Of a stretch of DNA of 12,449 bases, positions 1 through 7,200 are shown one piece after another (positions within the stretch are counted from its first letter, which is position 1; each line of letters opens with the position of its first letter). The stretch covers positions 1 through 12,449 of the forward strand of contig JAAZCS010000354.1 of assembly GCA_012513125.1 (NCBI GenBank), read 5' to 3'. A program made the translations under genes and the position numbers. The stretch is from Treponema sp. GTDB lineage: Bacteria > Spirochaetota > Spirochaetia > Treponematales > Treponemataceae. The notes below the pieces were generated by a model that was given only the letters and a program-made list of their open reading frames with translations, made no database searches and was not told the origin of the DNA.

Positions 1-894
1 AAATGACTCTGAAATATTTTGAGTCAAAGAAACGCTTTTTTCACATTGCAACAACGCAACAAAAGTAACTAAGAAATACCAATAGTCTTCACAATGAATA
101 ATCCATTCATCAGAATTTGTCTCACTGATAATTTTTCTCATTTTTGCAGTATCTGTTAAAAAGTCTAACCATGTTTTATATGCTTTTTTTGACCAAACAT
201 CCTCAAAACACATAATATGATTATCTTTTCTTGAATCTGCCTTAAATTTTGTAATAGAAATCGCCTTAACCATTTTGCCATCCACTATCTTTCTAACAAT
301 ATATTCACAAATAAAAAGCAAACCCATCAAAAAATATGATATTCCACCATTATAAACAGACCAAATTGTATTTGCAGTATCAGGGCTAATAGAAAATATC
401 TTTTCTGAAAAAGCTGTTAATACCGAAATAGTTCCGTTTAAAATAAAAAAACAACACCATATAATAGTGACTTTTCGTGAGTAGTTTTTTACTTGATTTT
501 CATATGATGAACCAATAATTGATTTATCTGCCAATGTGGCAAATCTAAAAATTATTGTTGGTTCAAGAAAAAGTGTACTTCCAAAAATTACTAAGAAAGT
601 TGCACTTACTACGACAGAATACAATTTTAAGAAAATCTCATTCTGTGTAAAAAAACAGAACAGTCCAGCAACCAAAAGTAATGCAGAACTTAGCAAAGGT
701 TTCCAATCAAGAACACCTTTTTCACCTTTTGCTTTCCTTGAACCTGTAGCACTTAAAAAGAAAGCTGCAGCTAGAGCAATTATACACAATGATAAAACTC
801 TTACCGGCAACTTGAAAATTACTAAAAAAGTAAAAACAAGAACAGGGTAAACTGCCGCCATTATATAAAATAAAACTTTTAGCAGTTTCTTCAT
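1..894 (-). CDS. COG4648-type membrane protein fused to an AMP-dependent acyl-ligase domain (aryl polyene type), 3' end outside window
   Basis: A leftward frame starts with ATG at 894-892 and stays open for 298 codons to the window edge. Residues 1 to about 205 are a polytopic membrane protein with roughly five or six hydrophobic segments. The blocks SRKVTIIWCCFFILNG (139-154) and SVYNGGISYFLMGLLF (179-194) match what I know of COG4648, a membrane family of aryl polyene clusters. From about residue 215 the protein turns soluble. The stretch WIIHCEDYWYFLVTFVALLQ (264-283) resembles the N-terminus of the APE acyl/AMP-ligase, which activates the aryl starter acid, so I infer a fusion of two genes that are normally adjacent. 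The ATG directly follows the TAA of the upstream ACP with no gap and no good Shine-Dalgarno, so translational coupling is likely. The membrane part is fairly sure. The ligase part rests on about 80 residues. Confidence 0.75.
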   Translation of the reverse strand, partial: MKKLLKVLFYIMAAVYPVLVFTFLVIFKLPVRVLSLCIIALAAAFFLSATGSRKAKGEKGVLDWKPLLSSALLLVAGLFCFFTQNEIFLKLYSVVVSATFLVIFGSTLFLEPTIIFRFATLADKSIIGSSYENQVKNYSRKVTIIWCCFFILNGTISVLTAFSEKIFSISPDTANTIWSVYNGGISYFLMGLLFICEYIVRKIVDGKMVKAISITKFKADSRKDNHIMCFEDVWSKKAYKTWLDFLTDTAKMRKIISETNSDEWIIHCEDYWYFLVTFVALLQCEKSVSLTQNISESF

Positions 895-1146
895 TTAGCC
901 CATGTAAGGAACAAGAGCATCAACTACATCTTGAACAGTTTTTACAGTTTTAAAAATTGAAGGGTCTACATTTCCTTTATCAGCAGGCATAAATTCTTTC
1001 ATTTTTACAATCAAATCAATTGAATCAATTGAATCTAAATCTAAATCGTCACCTAAAAGTGCTGTTGGAGTTACAGAATCTTCTTCAATCTCAAATTCTG
1101 ATACTAAAATTGTTTTTAATTTTGAAAAAATTTCATCTTTTGACAT
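895..1146 (-). CDS. acyl carrier protein (second of a tandem pair)
   Basis: This 83-residue acyl carrier protein carries the phosphopantetheine attachment motif DSIDSIDL, with the modified serine at residue 39. Size, acidity and helix pattern fit the PP-binding family. I chose ATG at 1146 because AGGA lies about ten bases upstream and because the longer frame (to 1206) would overlap the preceding ACP by more than 40 bases. The gap to that ACP is 16 bases, and the next gene starts immediately after this stop codon, so the three form an operon. Tandem ACPs are characteristic of aryl polyene clusters, where they carry the starter and the growing polyene chain. Which ACP does which cannot be read from the sequence. 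Confidence 0.9.
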   Translation of the reverse strand: MSKDEIFSKLKTILVSEFEIEEDSVTPTALLGDDLDLDSIDSIDLIVKMKEFMPADKGNVDPSIFKTVKTVQDVVDALVPYMG

Positions 1147-1162
1147 AACTATACATTCCTTT

Positions 1163-1426
1163 TTATTTATTTGTTCTTTCTGCAGAGATATATTCTGCAA
1201 GTGCATTTACCGAAGCAAAGTGTTTTTTTGATTCTTCACTTTCAGAAGAAAATTTCACACCAAATTTCTTCTTTAACGCTACACCTAATTCCAAAGCATC
1301 AATAGAATCTAAGCCTAAACCCTCACCGAACAGAGGTTCTGAATCGTTAATATTCTCAGGCTTAATATCCTCCAGTTGCAATGAAGAAATAATCACTTCT
1401 TTTACTTCGTTTTTTAATGAATCCAT
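1163..1426 (-). CDS. acyl carrier protein (first of a tandem pair)
   Basis: This 87-residue acyl carrier protein has the phosphopantetheine motif GLDSIDALEL, with the modified serine at residue 41. It is the first gene of the leftward arm. GAGGA lies about eight bases before the ATG, and a promoter with TTGAAA and TAACAT at 17-base spacing sits just upstream. Its sequence is clearly different from the neighbouring ACP (a GLGLDS loop instead of DLDLDS, and a more basic C-terminus), so the pair is not a recent duplication and the two probably have distinct partners. By analogy with aryl polyene systems it holds acyl intermediates for a type II ketosynthase machinery encoded elsewhere in the cluster. 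Confidence 0.9.
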   Translation of the reverse strand: MDSLKNEVKEVIISSLQLEDIKPENINDSEPLFGEGLGLDSIDALELGVALKKKFGVKFSSESEESKKHFASVNALAEYISAERTNK

Positions 1427-1433
1427 AACAAAA

Positions 1434-1440
1434 ATCCTCT
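1434..1440 (-). promoter_or_regulatory. ribosome binding site of the first ACP
   Basis: On the minus strand AGAGGAT precedes the ATG at 1426 with a spacing of about seven bases. It supports that start for the first ACP gene. Confidence 0.7.
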
Positions 1441-1448
1441 ATCTGCTA

Positions 1449-1493
1449 AATGTTACTAAATAAATTAAATTATTTCAATCACCTTGTAACATT
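1449..1493. repeat. 8-base inverted repeat between divergent promoters, possible operator
   Basis: AATGTTAC at 1449-1456 is the exact reverse complement of GTAACATT at 1486-1493, with a 29-base spacer. The left half covers the leftward -10 box. The right half lies just upstream of the rightward -35. A shared regulator could bind here, but 8-base matches are not rare in A+T-rich DNA. Confidence 0.3.
1450..1478 (-). promoter_or_regulatory. candidate promoter for the leftward ACP arm
   Basis: Read on the minus strand, TTGAAA (1478-1473) and TAACAT (1455-1450) are separated by exactly 17 bases. The predicted start, near 1443, leaves a leader of under 20 bases that includes the Shine-Dalgarno. 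The -10 box coincides with the left half of an 8-base inverted repeat (see 1449-1493). Confidence 0.5.
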
Positions 1494-1498
1494 CTCAC

Positions 1499-1527
1499 TT
1501 GAATTATTTTTTAGTATGGTTTAGATT
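1499..1527 (+). promoter_or_regulatory. candidate promoter for the rightward methyltransferase arm
   Basis: TTGAAT (1499-1504) and TAGATT (1522-1527) are spaced by 17 bases, with four of six matches to consensus in each box. Transcription would start near 1534, giving a leader of about 30 bases with AGAAAGG (1547-1553) as ribosome binding site nine bases before the ATG at 1563. Confidence 0.4.
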
Positions 1528-1562
1528 GAAAATTAAAATAAAATGTAGAAAGGTTTATAAAA

Positions 1563-2666
1563 ATGGAAGAATCATTATATTCAGTTAATAAATTCAAAAA
1601 AGATGACATCAGAGCTGTTAATGCAAAATTTGAAGCACAGAAAATTGCTTTTGCTCCTTTGGCTTTTCAAGCAATTAAATCAATGATGAATTTAAATATT
1701 CTTAAAGTTATTGAAGATGCTGGAGATGATGGAATTTCAACACAGGACATTGCAAAAAAAACTGGTATTTCAGAATATGGAGTTGCTGTTCTTTGCGAAA
1801 TGGCTCTTGGTATGTATGTTCTTAAATTAACTGACGATAGTGACGAAAAATATAAGCTTGGCAAAATTGGTTGGTTTTTATTGGAAGATGATTTAACAAA
1901 AGCTAACTTTTGGTTTACAAATGATATTTGTTACCAAGGTGCTTGGGATTTAGAGAAGTCTATTGTTAATGGAAAACCAGAAGGATTAAAAGTATTTGGA
2001 GACCAGTGGACTACTGTTTATGAAGCTCTCTCAGCACTTCCAGAAAAAGCCAAAAAAAGTTGGTTTGATTTTGATCATTTTTATAGTGACATTGCTTTTC
2101 CTGAAGCTCTTCCTATTGTATTCAGCAAAAACCCTAAAACAATTGTAGATATTGGTGGAAATACTGCTAAATGGTCTATTACTTGTTGCCATTACAATCC
2201 CGATGTAAAAATGACTATTGTCGACTTGCCAGGACAAACTGCTGTTGCAGAACAAAATGCAAAAAAAGAAGGGTTTGAAAACAGAATCTCTACTTATAGT
2301 GGAAACGTATTAGATGATACAACTGTTTTGCCAAAAAATCCTGATGCATTCTGGATGAGTCAATTTCTAGATTGTTTCTCTTTACATCAAGTTACAAAAA
2401 TTCTTAAAAAAGTACATGAAGCTGCAAGTGCAAATTCTATTATATATGTTCTTGAACCATTGTGGGATAAACAACGTTTTGAAGCTGGTTCATACGATTT
2501 GCAAGCTACATCATTATATTTCACTTGTATTGCAAATGGAAACAGTAAAATGTATAGATTCCAAGAATTGGTAAATGCTATTGAATCTGCAGGATTTAAA
2601 CTTGATTGTTCACACCATGGATTGGGATCAAATAGCTATACACTTTTAGCTTTCAAAAAGGCTTAA
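1563..2666 (+). CDS. class I SAM-dependent O-methyltransferase-like protein of the aryl polyene cluster
   Basis: This 367-residue protein has the layout of plant-type and polyketide O-methyltransferases. An N-terminal winged-helix dimerisation region (about 35-105) is followed by a Rossmann methyltransferase domain. The SAM-binding motif I is VDIGGNTAKW (195-204). The acidic strand end is IVDLPG (219-224), and DAFWMSQFLDCFS (261-273) is the motif after strand 4. IYVLEPLWDKQRFE near 295-308 fits the next strand. Methyltransferases of this kind accompany aryl polyene genes and are thought to methylate the aryl head or an intermediate, but the substrate here is not shown. It leads the rightward arm. 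The next start lies only three bases after its stop, so the two are probably co-translated. Confidence 0.85.
   Translation: MEESLYSVNKFKKDDIRAVNAKFEAQKIAFAPLAFQAIKSMMNLNILKVIEDAGDDGISTQDIAKKTGISEYGVAVLCEMALGMYVLKLTDDSDEKYKLGKIGWFLLEDDLTKANFWFTNDICYQGAWDLEKSIVNGKPEGLKVFGDQWTTVYEALSALPEKAKKSWFDFDHFYSDIAFPEALPIVFSKNPKTIVDIGGNTAKWSITCCHYNPDVKMTIVDLPGQTAVAEQNAKKEGFENRISTYSGNVLDDTTVLPKNPDAFWMSQFLDCFSLHQVTKILKKVHEAASANSIIYVLEPLWDKQRFEAGSYDLQATSLYFTCIANGNSKMYRFQELVNAIESAGFKLDCSHHGLGSNSYTLLAFKKA
2656..2661 (+). promoter_or_regulatory. ribosome binding site deciding a TTG start
   Basis: AAAAGG, inside the last codons of the methyltransferase gene, lies eight bases before TTG at 2670. There is no ATG nearby in that frame, so this site supports TTG as the start codon of the next gene. 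Confidence 0.55.
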
Positions 2667-2669
2667 TCA

Positions 2670-3350
2670 TTGAATCCTATTTTTATTTCAAATATTTCAT
2701 GCTGGGCCCCTTCTCTTTACGATGATGATTCAAACTGGGAGTTGTGGGCTTCTGAAAAAACAGAAATACCTTGTTTAAAAGAATCTCCAAAGTTAGAGTT
2801 TACTGACCCTCTTTTTAGAAGAAGGCTTAGTCAAATTTCAAAAATGACTATTCAAGTAACGCATGAACTTTTTGAAAATACATATATAAATAGAGATACA
2901 AAACTAGTTTTTATATCTCTTCGTGGAGAAATTGAAAGAGAATTCTCAATTAATGAAGGAATTATTGAAGACAATGCAATATTGCCCGCTAGTTTTTCTT
3001 TATCTGTTTTTAATACGCCTATAGCAATAACGACATTAGCATTAAAGTTAAAAGGTGGTTATTCTGTTATTTATCCATCAAAGAATGATTTTTCACATGC
3101 ATTAAAAGCCGCAATTGCTCCTGTATTGGCAGAAACAGAAAAGCAGATAATTTTAATATACGCAGACGAACTAATTCCAGATGTTTACAAAGAAAATCAC
3201 TCTAGCAAAAACGAACCGTTTGCTTTTGCAGCTTTAATTTCTTCTAAAGAAGCAGTCAATTCTATAAAACTAGATGACATTAATAATATTTGTACTGAAC
3301 CATCAGCCTTTCTAAAAAAATTATTAAAAATTAAATATAACTTAAAATAA
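2670..3350 (+). CDS. stand-alone beta-ketoacyl-synthase-like protein (chain length factor type, Ketoacyl-synt_2)
   Basis: This is a 226-residue protein translated from a TTG start. It resembles the short ketosynthase N-terminal-like proteins of aryl polyene clusters. The opening FISNISCWAPS fits, as do RRRLSQISKM (50-59), SLRGEIERE (83-91) and PASFSLSVFNTPIAI (106-120, compare the usual 'SPTSFSLSVHNAIAG' block). At this length it holds only about half of a ketosynthase and shows no catalytic Cys-His-His set, so it cannot condense by itself. In characterised APE systems such a protein pairs with a full ketosynthase and influences chain length. That partner is not in this window. It sits between the methyltransferase (three-base gap) and the acyltransferase (18-base gap). 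The family call is good and the exact role is inferred. Confidence 0.75.
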   Translation: MNPIFISNISCWAPSLYDDDSNWELWASEKTEIPCLKESPKLEFTDPLFRRRLSQISKMTIQVTHELFENTYINRDTKLVFISLRGEIEREFSINEGIIEDNAILPASFSLSVFNTPIAITTLALKLKGGYSVIYPSKNDFSHALKAAIAPVLAETEKQIILIYADELIPDVYKENHSSKNEPFAFAALISSKEAVNSIKLDDINNICTEPSAFLKKLLKIKYNLK

Positions 3351-3368
3351 CTTTCATAAGGAGAAAAT

Positions 3369-4235
3369 ATGTCAAAATCAAAAGATCCTGAAATTGAAAG
3401 AAAATATAACTCAAAAGATATTCCGAAAATTAAAAATATTTTTGCTTTTATATACAGAGCAACATTAAAGCTTTTAGCTATTGTGGTATTTGGAGTTGGT
3501 GCTGTCTTTTTGTCCGTTTTTGTTTTCCCATTTATTAGATTGTTTTCAAGAAATAAGAATTTTGGTATTTCTGCCAGAAAGTATGTTTCGCATACTTTTA
3601 GAGTTTTCTTAAATATCTTACATGCATTACATGGTGCTAGATATATTCTTGATAATCCGGAATTTTATAAAGACATCCATAGCAAAATTATTGTCGCTAA
3701 CCATCCGTCTCTTCTTGATTTTGTATACATTATGGCAATGGTGCCGAATTCAACTTGTATTGTTAGAGGCGGGCTTACTAAAACACCACTTGGTGGAGTT
3801 ATTAAACAAGCATATATTACAAACACTACAGATTTTGATGCTTTGTGCAAAAAATGCAAACTTATTACTGATGAAGGTAGCAACGTTATTATTTTCCCAG
3901 AAGGAACACGTACTCCTAGGCACGGAAGAAATAACTACAAAAAAGGAGCTGCAAGAATTGCTCTATTCTGTAATTGCGATGTTCAACCTATTTTAATTGC
4001 AGGAAGCGACAAATTTGGATTAGGAAAACATGATAATTTCGTTTCCTATAACCATGTTGAAGAGTATTTATTTGATATCAAAGCTTTGCCACAAATCAAT
4101 ATTTCAGAATATAAATCATTATCTGAACCAATTGCAGCAAAAAGATTGACTGAAGAAATGGAAAAAACAATCTTAAATGCTGGACTAAAATACAACGAAA
4201 ATCATCCACGTTGCAAAACGATTAATAATATTTAA
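3369..4235 (+). CDS. 1-acyl-glycerol-3-phosphate acyltransferase-like membrane protein (PlsC/LPLAT family)
   Basis: This 288-residue acyltransferase has both hallmark motifs of the PlsC family: the catalytic HX4D box in NHPSLLD (His112, Asp117) and FPEGTR (176-181), which contacts the phosphate of the acceptor. One long hydrophobic segment (about 31-58) anchors it to the inner membrane, and the catalytic part follows on the cytoplasmic side. Being the last gene of an aryl polyene arm, it more likely moves an aryl-polyenyl or fatty acyl chain onto a lipid anchor than makes bulk phosphatidate, although housekeeping PlsC activity cannot be excluded. AAGGAG (3358-3363) precedes the ATG by five bases. 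A strong terminator follows the stop, marking the end of the operon. Confidence 0.85.
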   Translation: MSKSKDPEIERKYNSKDIPKIKNIFAFIYRATLKLLAIVVFGVGAVFLSVFVFPFIRLFSRNKNFGISARKYVSHTFRVFLNILHALHGARYILDNPEFYKDIHSKIIVANHPSLLDFVYIMAMVPNSTCIVRGGLTKTPLGGVIKQAYITNTTDFDALCKKCKLITDEGSNVIIFPEGTRTPRHGRNNYKKGAARIALFCNCDVQPILIAGSDKFGLGKHDNFVSYNHVEEYLFDIKALPQINISEYKSLSEPIAAKRLTEEMEKTILNAGLKYNENHPRCKTINNI

Positions 4236-4250
4236 TTTCATTTCAAATAA

Positions 4251-4285
4251 AAAGAGCCGTTGAAAATAATCAACGGTCTTTTTTT
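4251..4285. terminator. bidirectional intrinsic terminator between the acyltransferase and carB-dapF
   Basis: The stem CCGTTGA (4257-4263) pairs with TCAACGG (4270-4276) around a six-base loop, and A/T flanks extend it past one bulge. A T-run (4279-4285) serves the rightward arm. On the other strand the flanking A-run gives a U-run for the leftward carB-dapF transcript. Both convergent genes end within about 20 bases of it. Confidence 0.9.
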
Positions 4286-4288
4286 AAT

Positions 4289-7200
4289 TTAGATTTCTAC
4301 ATCACCTTCAAACATTAATGATGTTCCTCCTGTTAAATAAACTGTTTCACCAGTATATTTGACTATCAAATCACCACCTCTAACTTTTACTGTTATGTTC
4401 TCATTTAATTTACAATAACCATTTAGAACTGCGGCTACCGTAGCAGCACAAGCTCCCGTTCCACAAGCTGGAGTTTCTCCGTTACCACGTTCCCAAGTTC
4501 TCATTTTAATTTCATTTGGACTTACCACTCTAACAAATTCAGTGTTTGTTCTAGCTGGGAAAACAGAATTATTCTCAAATTGAGGTCCGATTTTTTCAAC
4601 ATCAACTTTATCCACAAATCCGCAGAAAACAACACAATGAGGATTTCCAACACTCAAACATGTTGTACTATACATCATTCCGTCAACAGAAAGCGGAACA
4701 TTTACTATTGCCTTATCAACCGCAAGTTCTTTTTTATTCAATTCAACTTCTTGCAACGTCGTCGGCAAGCTTTTTGCAGTAAACTGAGGTTTTCCCATAT
4801 CAATTGTAACAGATGAAACTTTTCCATTAAGCTTATATATATTAAGTTTTTTTATTCCACTTTTAGTTTCAATTGAAATTTCAGCAGTAGGGGCATTAGG
4901 ATTTTTCTGTTTCCCAACAATTCCATCTATATCATTATCATATAAATATTTAGCTACACCACGAATAGCATTTCCTGCCATTTTTCCTTCAGAACCATCT
5001 TGATTAAAGAATTGCATATAAGCATCTGCTTTATCACTTTTTTTAATCAGAACCAAAGAATCAGCACCTATTCCTGTTTTTCTATTACATAATCTAACAG
5101 CTAAACCTTCAGGATTTGAAACTTCTTGTTTTTCGGCATCAATTAAAATGGCATCATTGCCTGTACACTGCATCTTGTAAAAATGAATTTTTTCTTTGAC
5201 ATCACGTAAATCATTTATATTTACTAAACCAACATTTGAAGCACTGTAATTACTCATTAAACTATTTGCAATTGCATTTGCAGTATCAATTGCAGTCAAA
5301 CAAGGAATATCTCTTTCTACAGTATGACGTCTCATTTTAACCGAATCCGCTCTTGGATTTCGACCTTTTGCGGATGTTGAAATAACATAGTCAATTTTTC
5401 CAGAATCAAGAAGTGTTAATAAGTTATCATTTGGATTTTCATGAATTTTATTTACAACTTCAACTTCCATTCCAAAATCTTTTATAGTTTTTGCAGTTCC
5501 TTCAGTTGCATATAATTTGAATCCCATATCATAGAATTTTCTCGCTAATTCAGGAATTTCATACTGATCTGTCTTTCGAACAGTAATTAAAACACCACCT
5601 GAGCGTTTCATATTATATCCAGCCCCTATGAGACCTTTGAAAATTGCTTCTTCCATCGTAAAAGCCAATCCCAAAACTTCACCAGTTGATTTCATTTCAG
5701 GACCTAGTTGCGTATCAACATCCATTAATTTTTCAAAACTGAAAACAGGCACTTTTATAGCAAAATAAGGCGGAATTCTATAAAGACCTGTTCCATAACC
5801 CATATCTTTTATTTTTTCGCCCAACATCGCTCTTGTTGCCAATTCAACCATAGGAACGCCAGTAACTTTTGAAATATATGGAACAGTTCTGCTGGATCTA
5901 GGATTTACTTCGATAATGTACAAATCATTATTGTAAATTAAATACTGAATGTTGACTAAACCTTTTGTTCCAAGTTTTATCGCCAAATCTTTTGACTGAG
6001 TAATAATTTTTTCTCTTAGCACATCATTTAGATTCCAGCTTGGATAAACAGCAATTGAATCACCAGAATGAATACCTGTTCTTTCAATATGTTCCATAAT
6101 TCCAGGAATTAAAACATCTTCACCATCACAAATTCCATCAACTTCAAGCTCAATTCCCATCATGTACTGATCAATTAAAACAGGATTCTCAATTCCTTGT
6201 GCTAAAATTATTTTCATGTATTCAATAACGTCATCATCATTGAAAGCAACAATCATATTTTGACCGCCAAGAACATAAGACGGACGTAATAGAATTGGAT
6301 ATCCAATTTCTTCTGCGGCACTTAATGCTTCTTCTGCAGTAAAAATCGTTTTTCCCTTTGGTCTATTAATATTTAATTTTTCGCAAAGTTCCTCAAATCT
6401 TTCCCTATCTTCGGCAACATCAATTGAATCCGCACTTGTTCCAAGAATTCTTATTCCCTGCTGATCCAAAAATTTTGTAAGTTTTATTGCTGTTTGACCA
6501 CCAAAAGCTACAACAACGCCAATAGGTTTTTCAGTATTAATTACACCCATTACATCTTCTGGAGTCAATGGTTCAAAATACAACCTATCTGCAGTATCAA
6601 AATCAGTTGAAACTGTTTCAGGATTATTATTTATAATTGCAACTTCATAACCTAATTTCTTCAATGACCAAACACACTGAACTGATGCATAATCAAATTC
6701 AATTCCTTGTCCAATTCTTATAGGTCCTGAACCAAGAACAATAATAGTCCCTTTTGAACTTCTTTTGTCATTTTTCGCAATTTCTGTCAAAAAAGCACTT
6801 GCTTCATTATCTTTATCATATCCACCATAAAAATATGGAGTTTCCGCATTAAATTCACCGGCACAAGTATCAACCATTTTATATGTTGCAGGAATATGAG
6901 CTAATTTTCCTTCTTCCAATAATTTTTTAGCTTTTACCGCCTCAGAAATAATCCCCGAACAACCAGGAATTTTCTTTCCTGTAAAATTTTCTATTACTTT
7001 ATCTGGATATCCACTTTTTTTCGCTTTCAAATATAACTGTGTTGTTAGTTCTTCTTTGCCATATTTTACTAACTCGAATGTTTTTTCCATTGAAACAAGA
7101 TTCATCAATTTATTCAAAAACCATTCATCAATCATTGTCACACTGTGAATATCATCAACATTCATGATTCCGCGTTTTAATGCTTGGTAAATTGCAAAAA

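Noticed and set aside
536..850. A 104-codon rightward open frame
   Set aside because: It lies opposite the membrane-protein gene on the minus strand, has no ribosome binding site and encodes a low-complexity lysine-rich product. It is a shadow of the real gene.
1016..1044. Short tandem repetition in the ACP gene around the phosphopantetheine site
   Set aside because: The repeated DNA merely encodes DLDLDSIDSIDL, which aligns to other ACPs without insertion, so it is not a duplication.
1147..1206. A longer start for the second ACP, adding 20 residues
   Set aside because: It would overlap the preceding ACP gene by over 40 bases, while the inner ATG at 1146 has its own AGGA site and gives a normal ACP length.
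3622..3996. A 124-codon rightward frame within the acyltransferase gene
   Set aside because: It is out of frame with a gene showing clear HX4D and FPEGTR motifs, has no ribosome binding site, and is a shadow.
5160..5215. A separate internal start for the DapF domain
   Set aside because: The Met at residue 1109 falls inside the conserved KMQ-GND block and has no purine-rich ribosome binding site before it, so a stand-alone DapF product is not supported.
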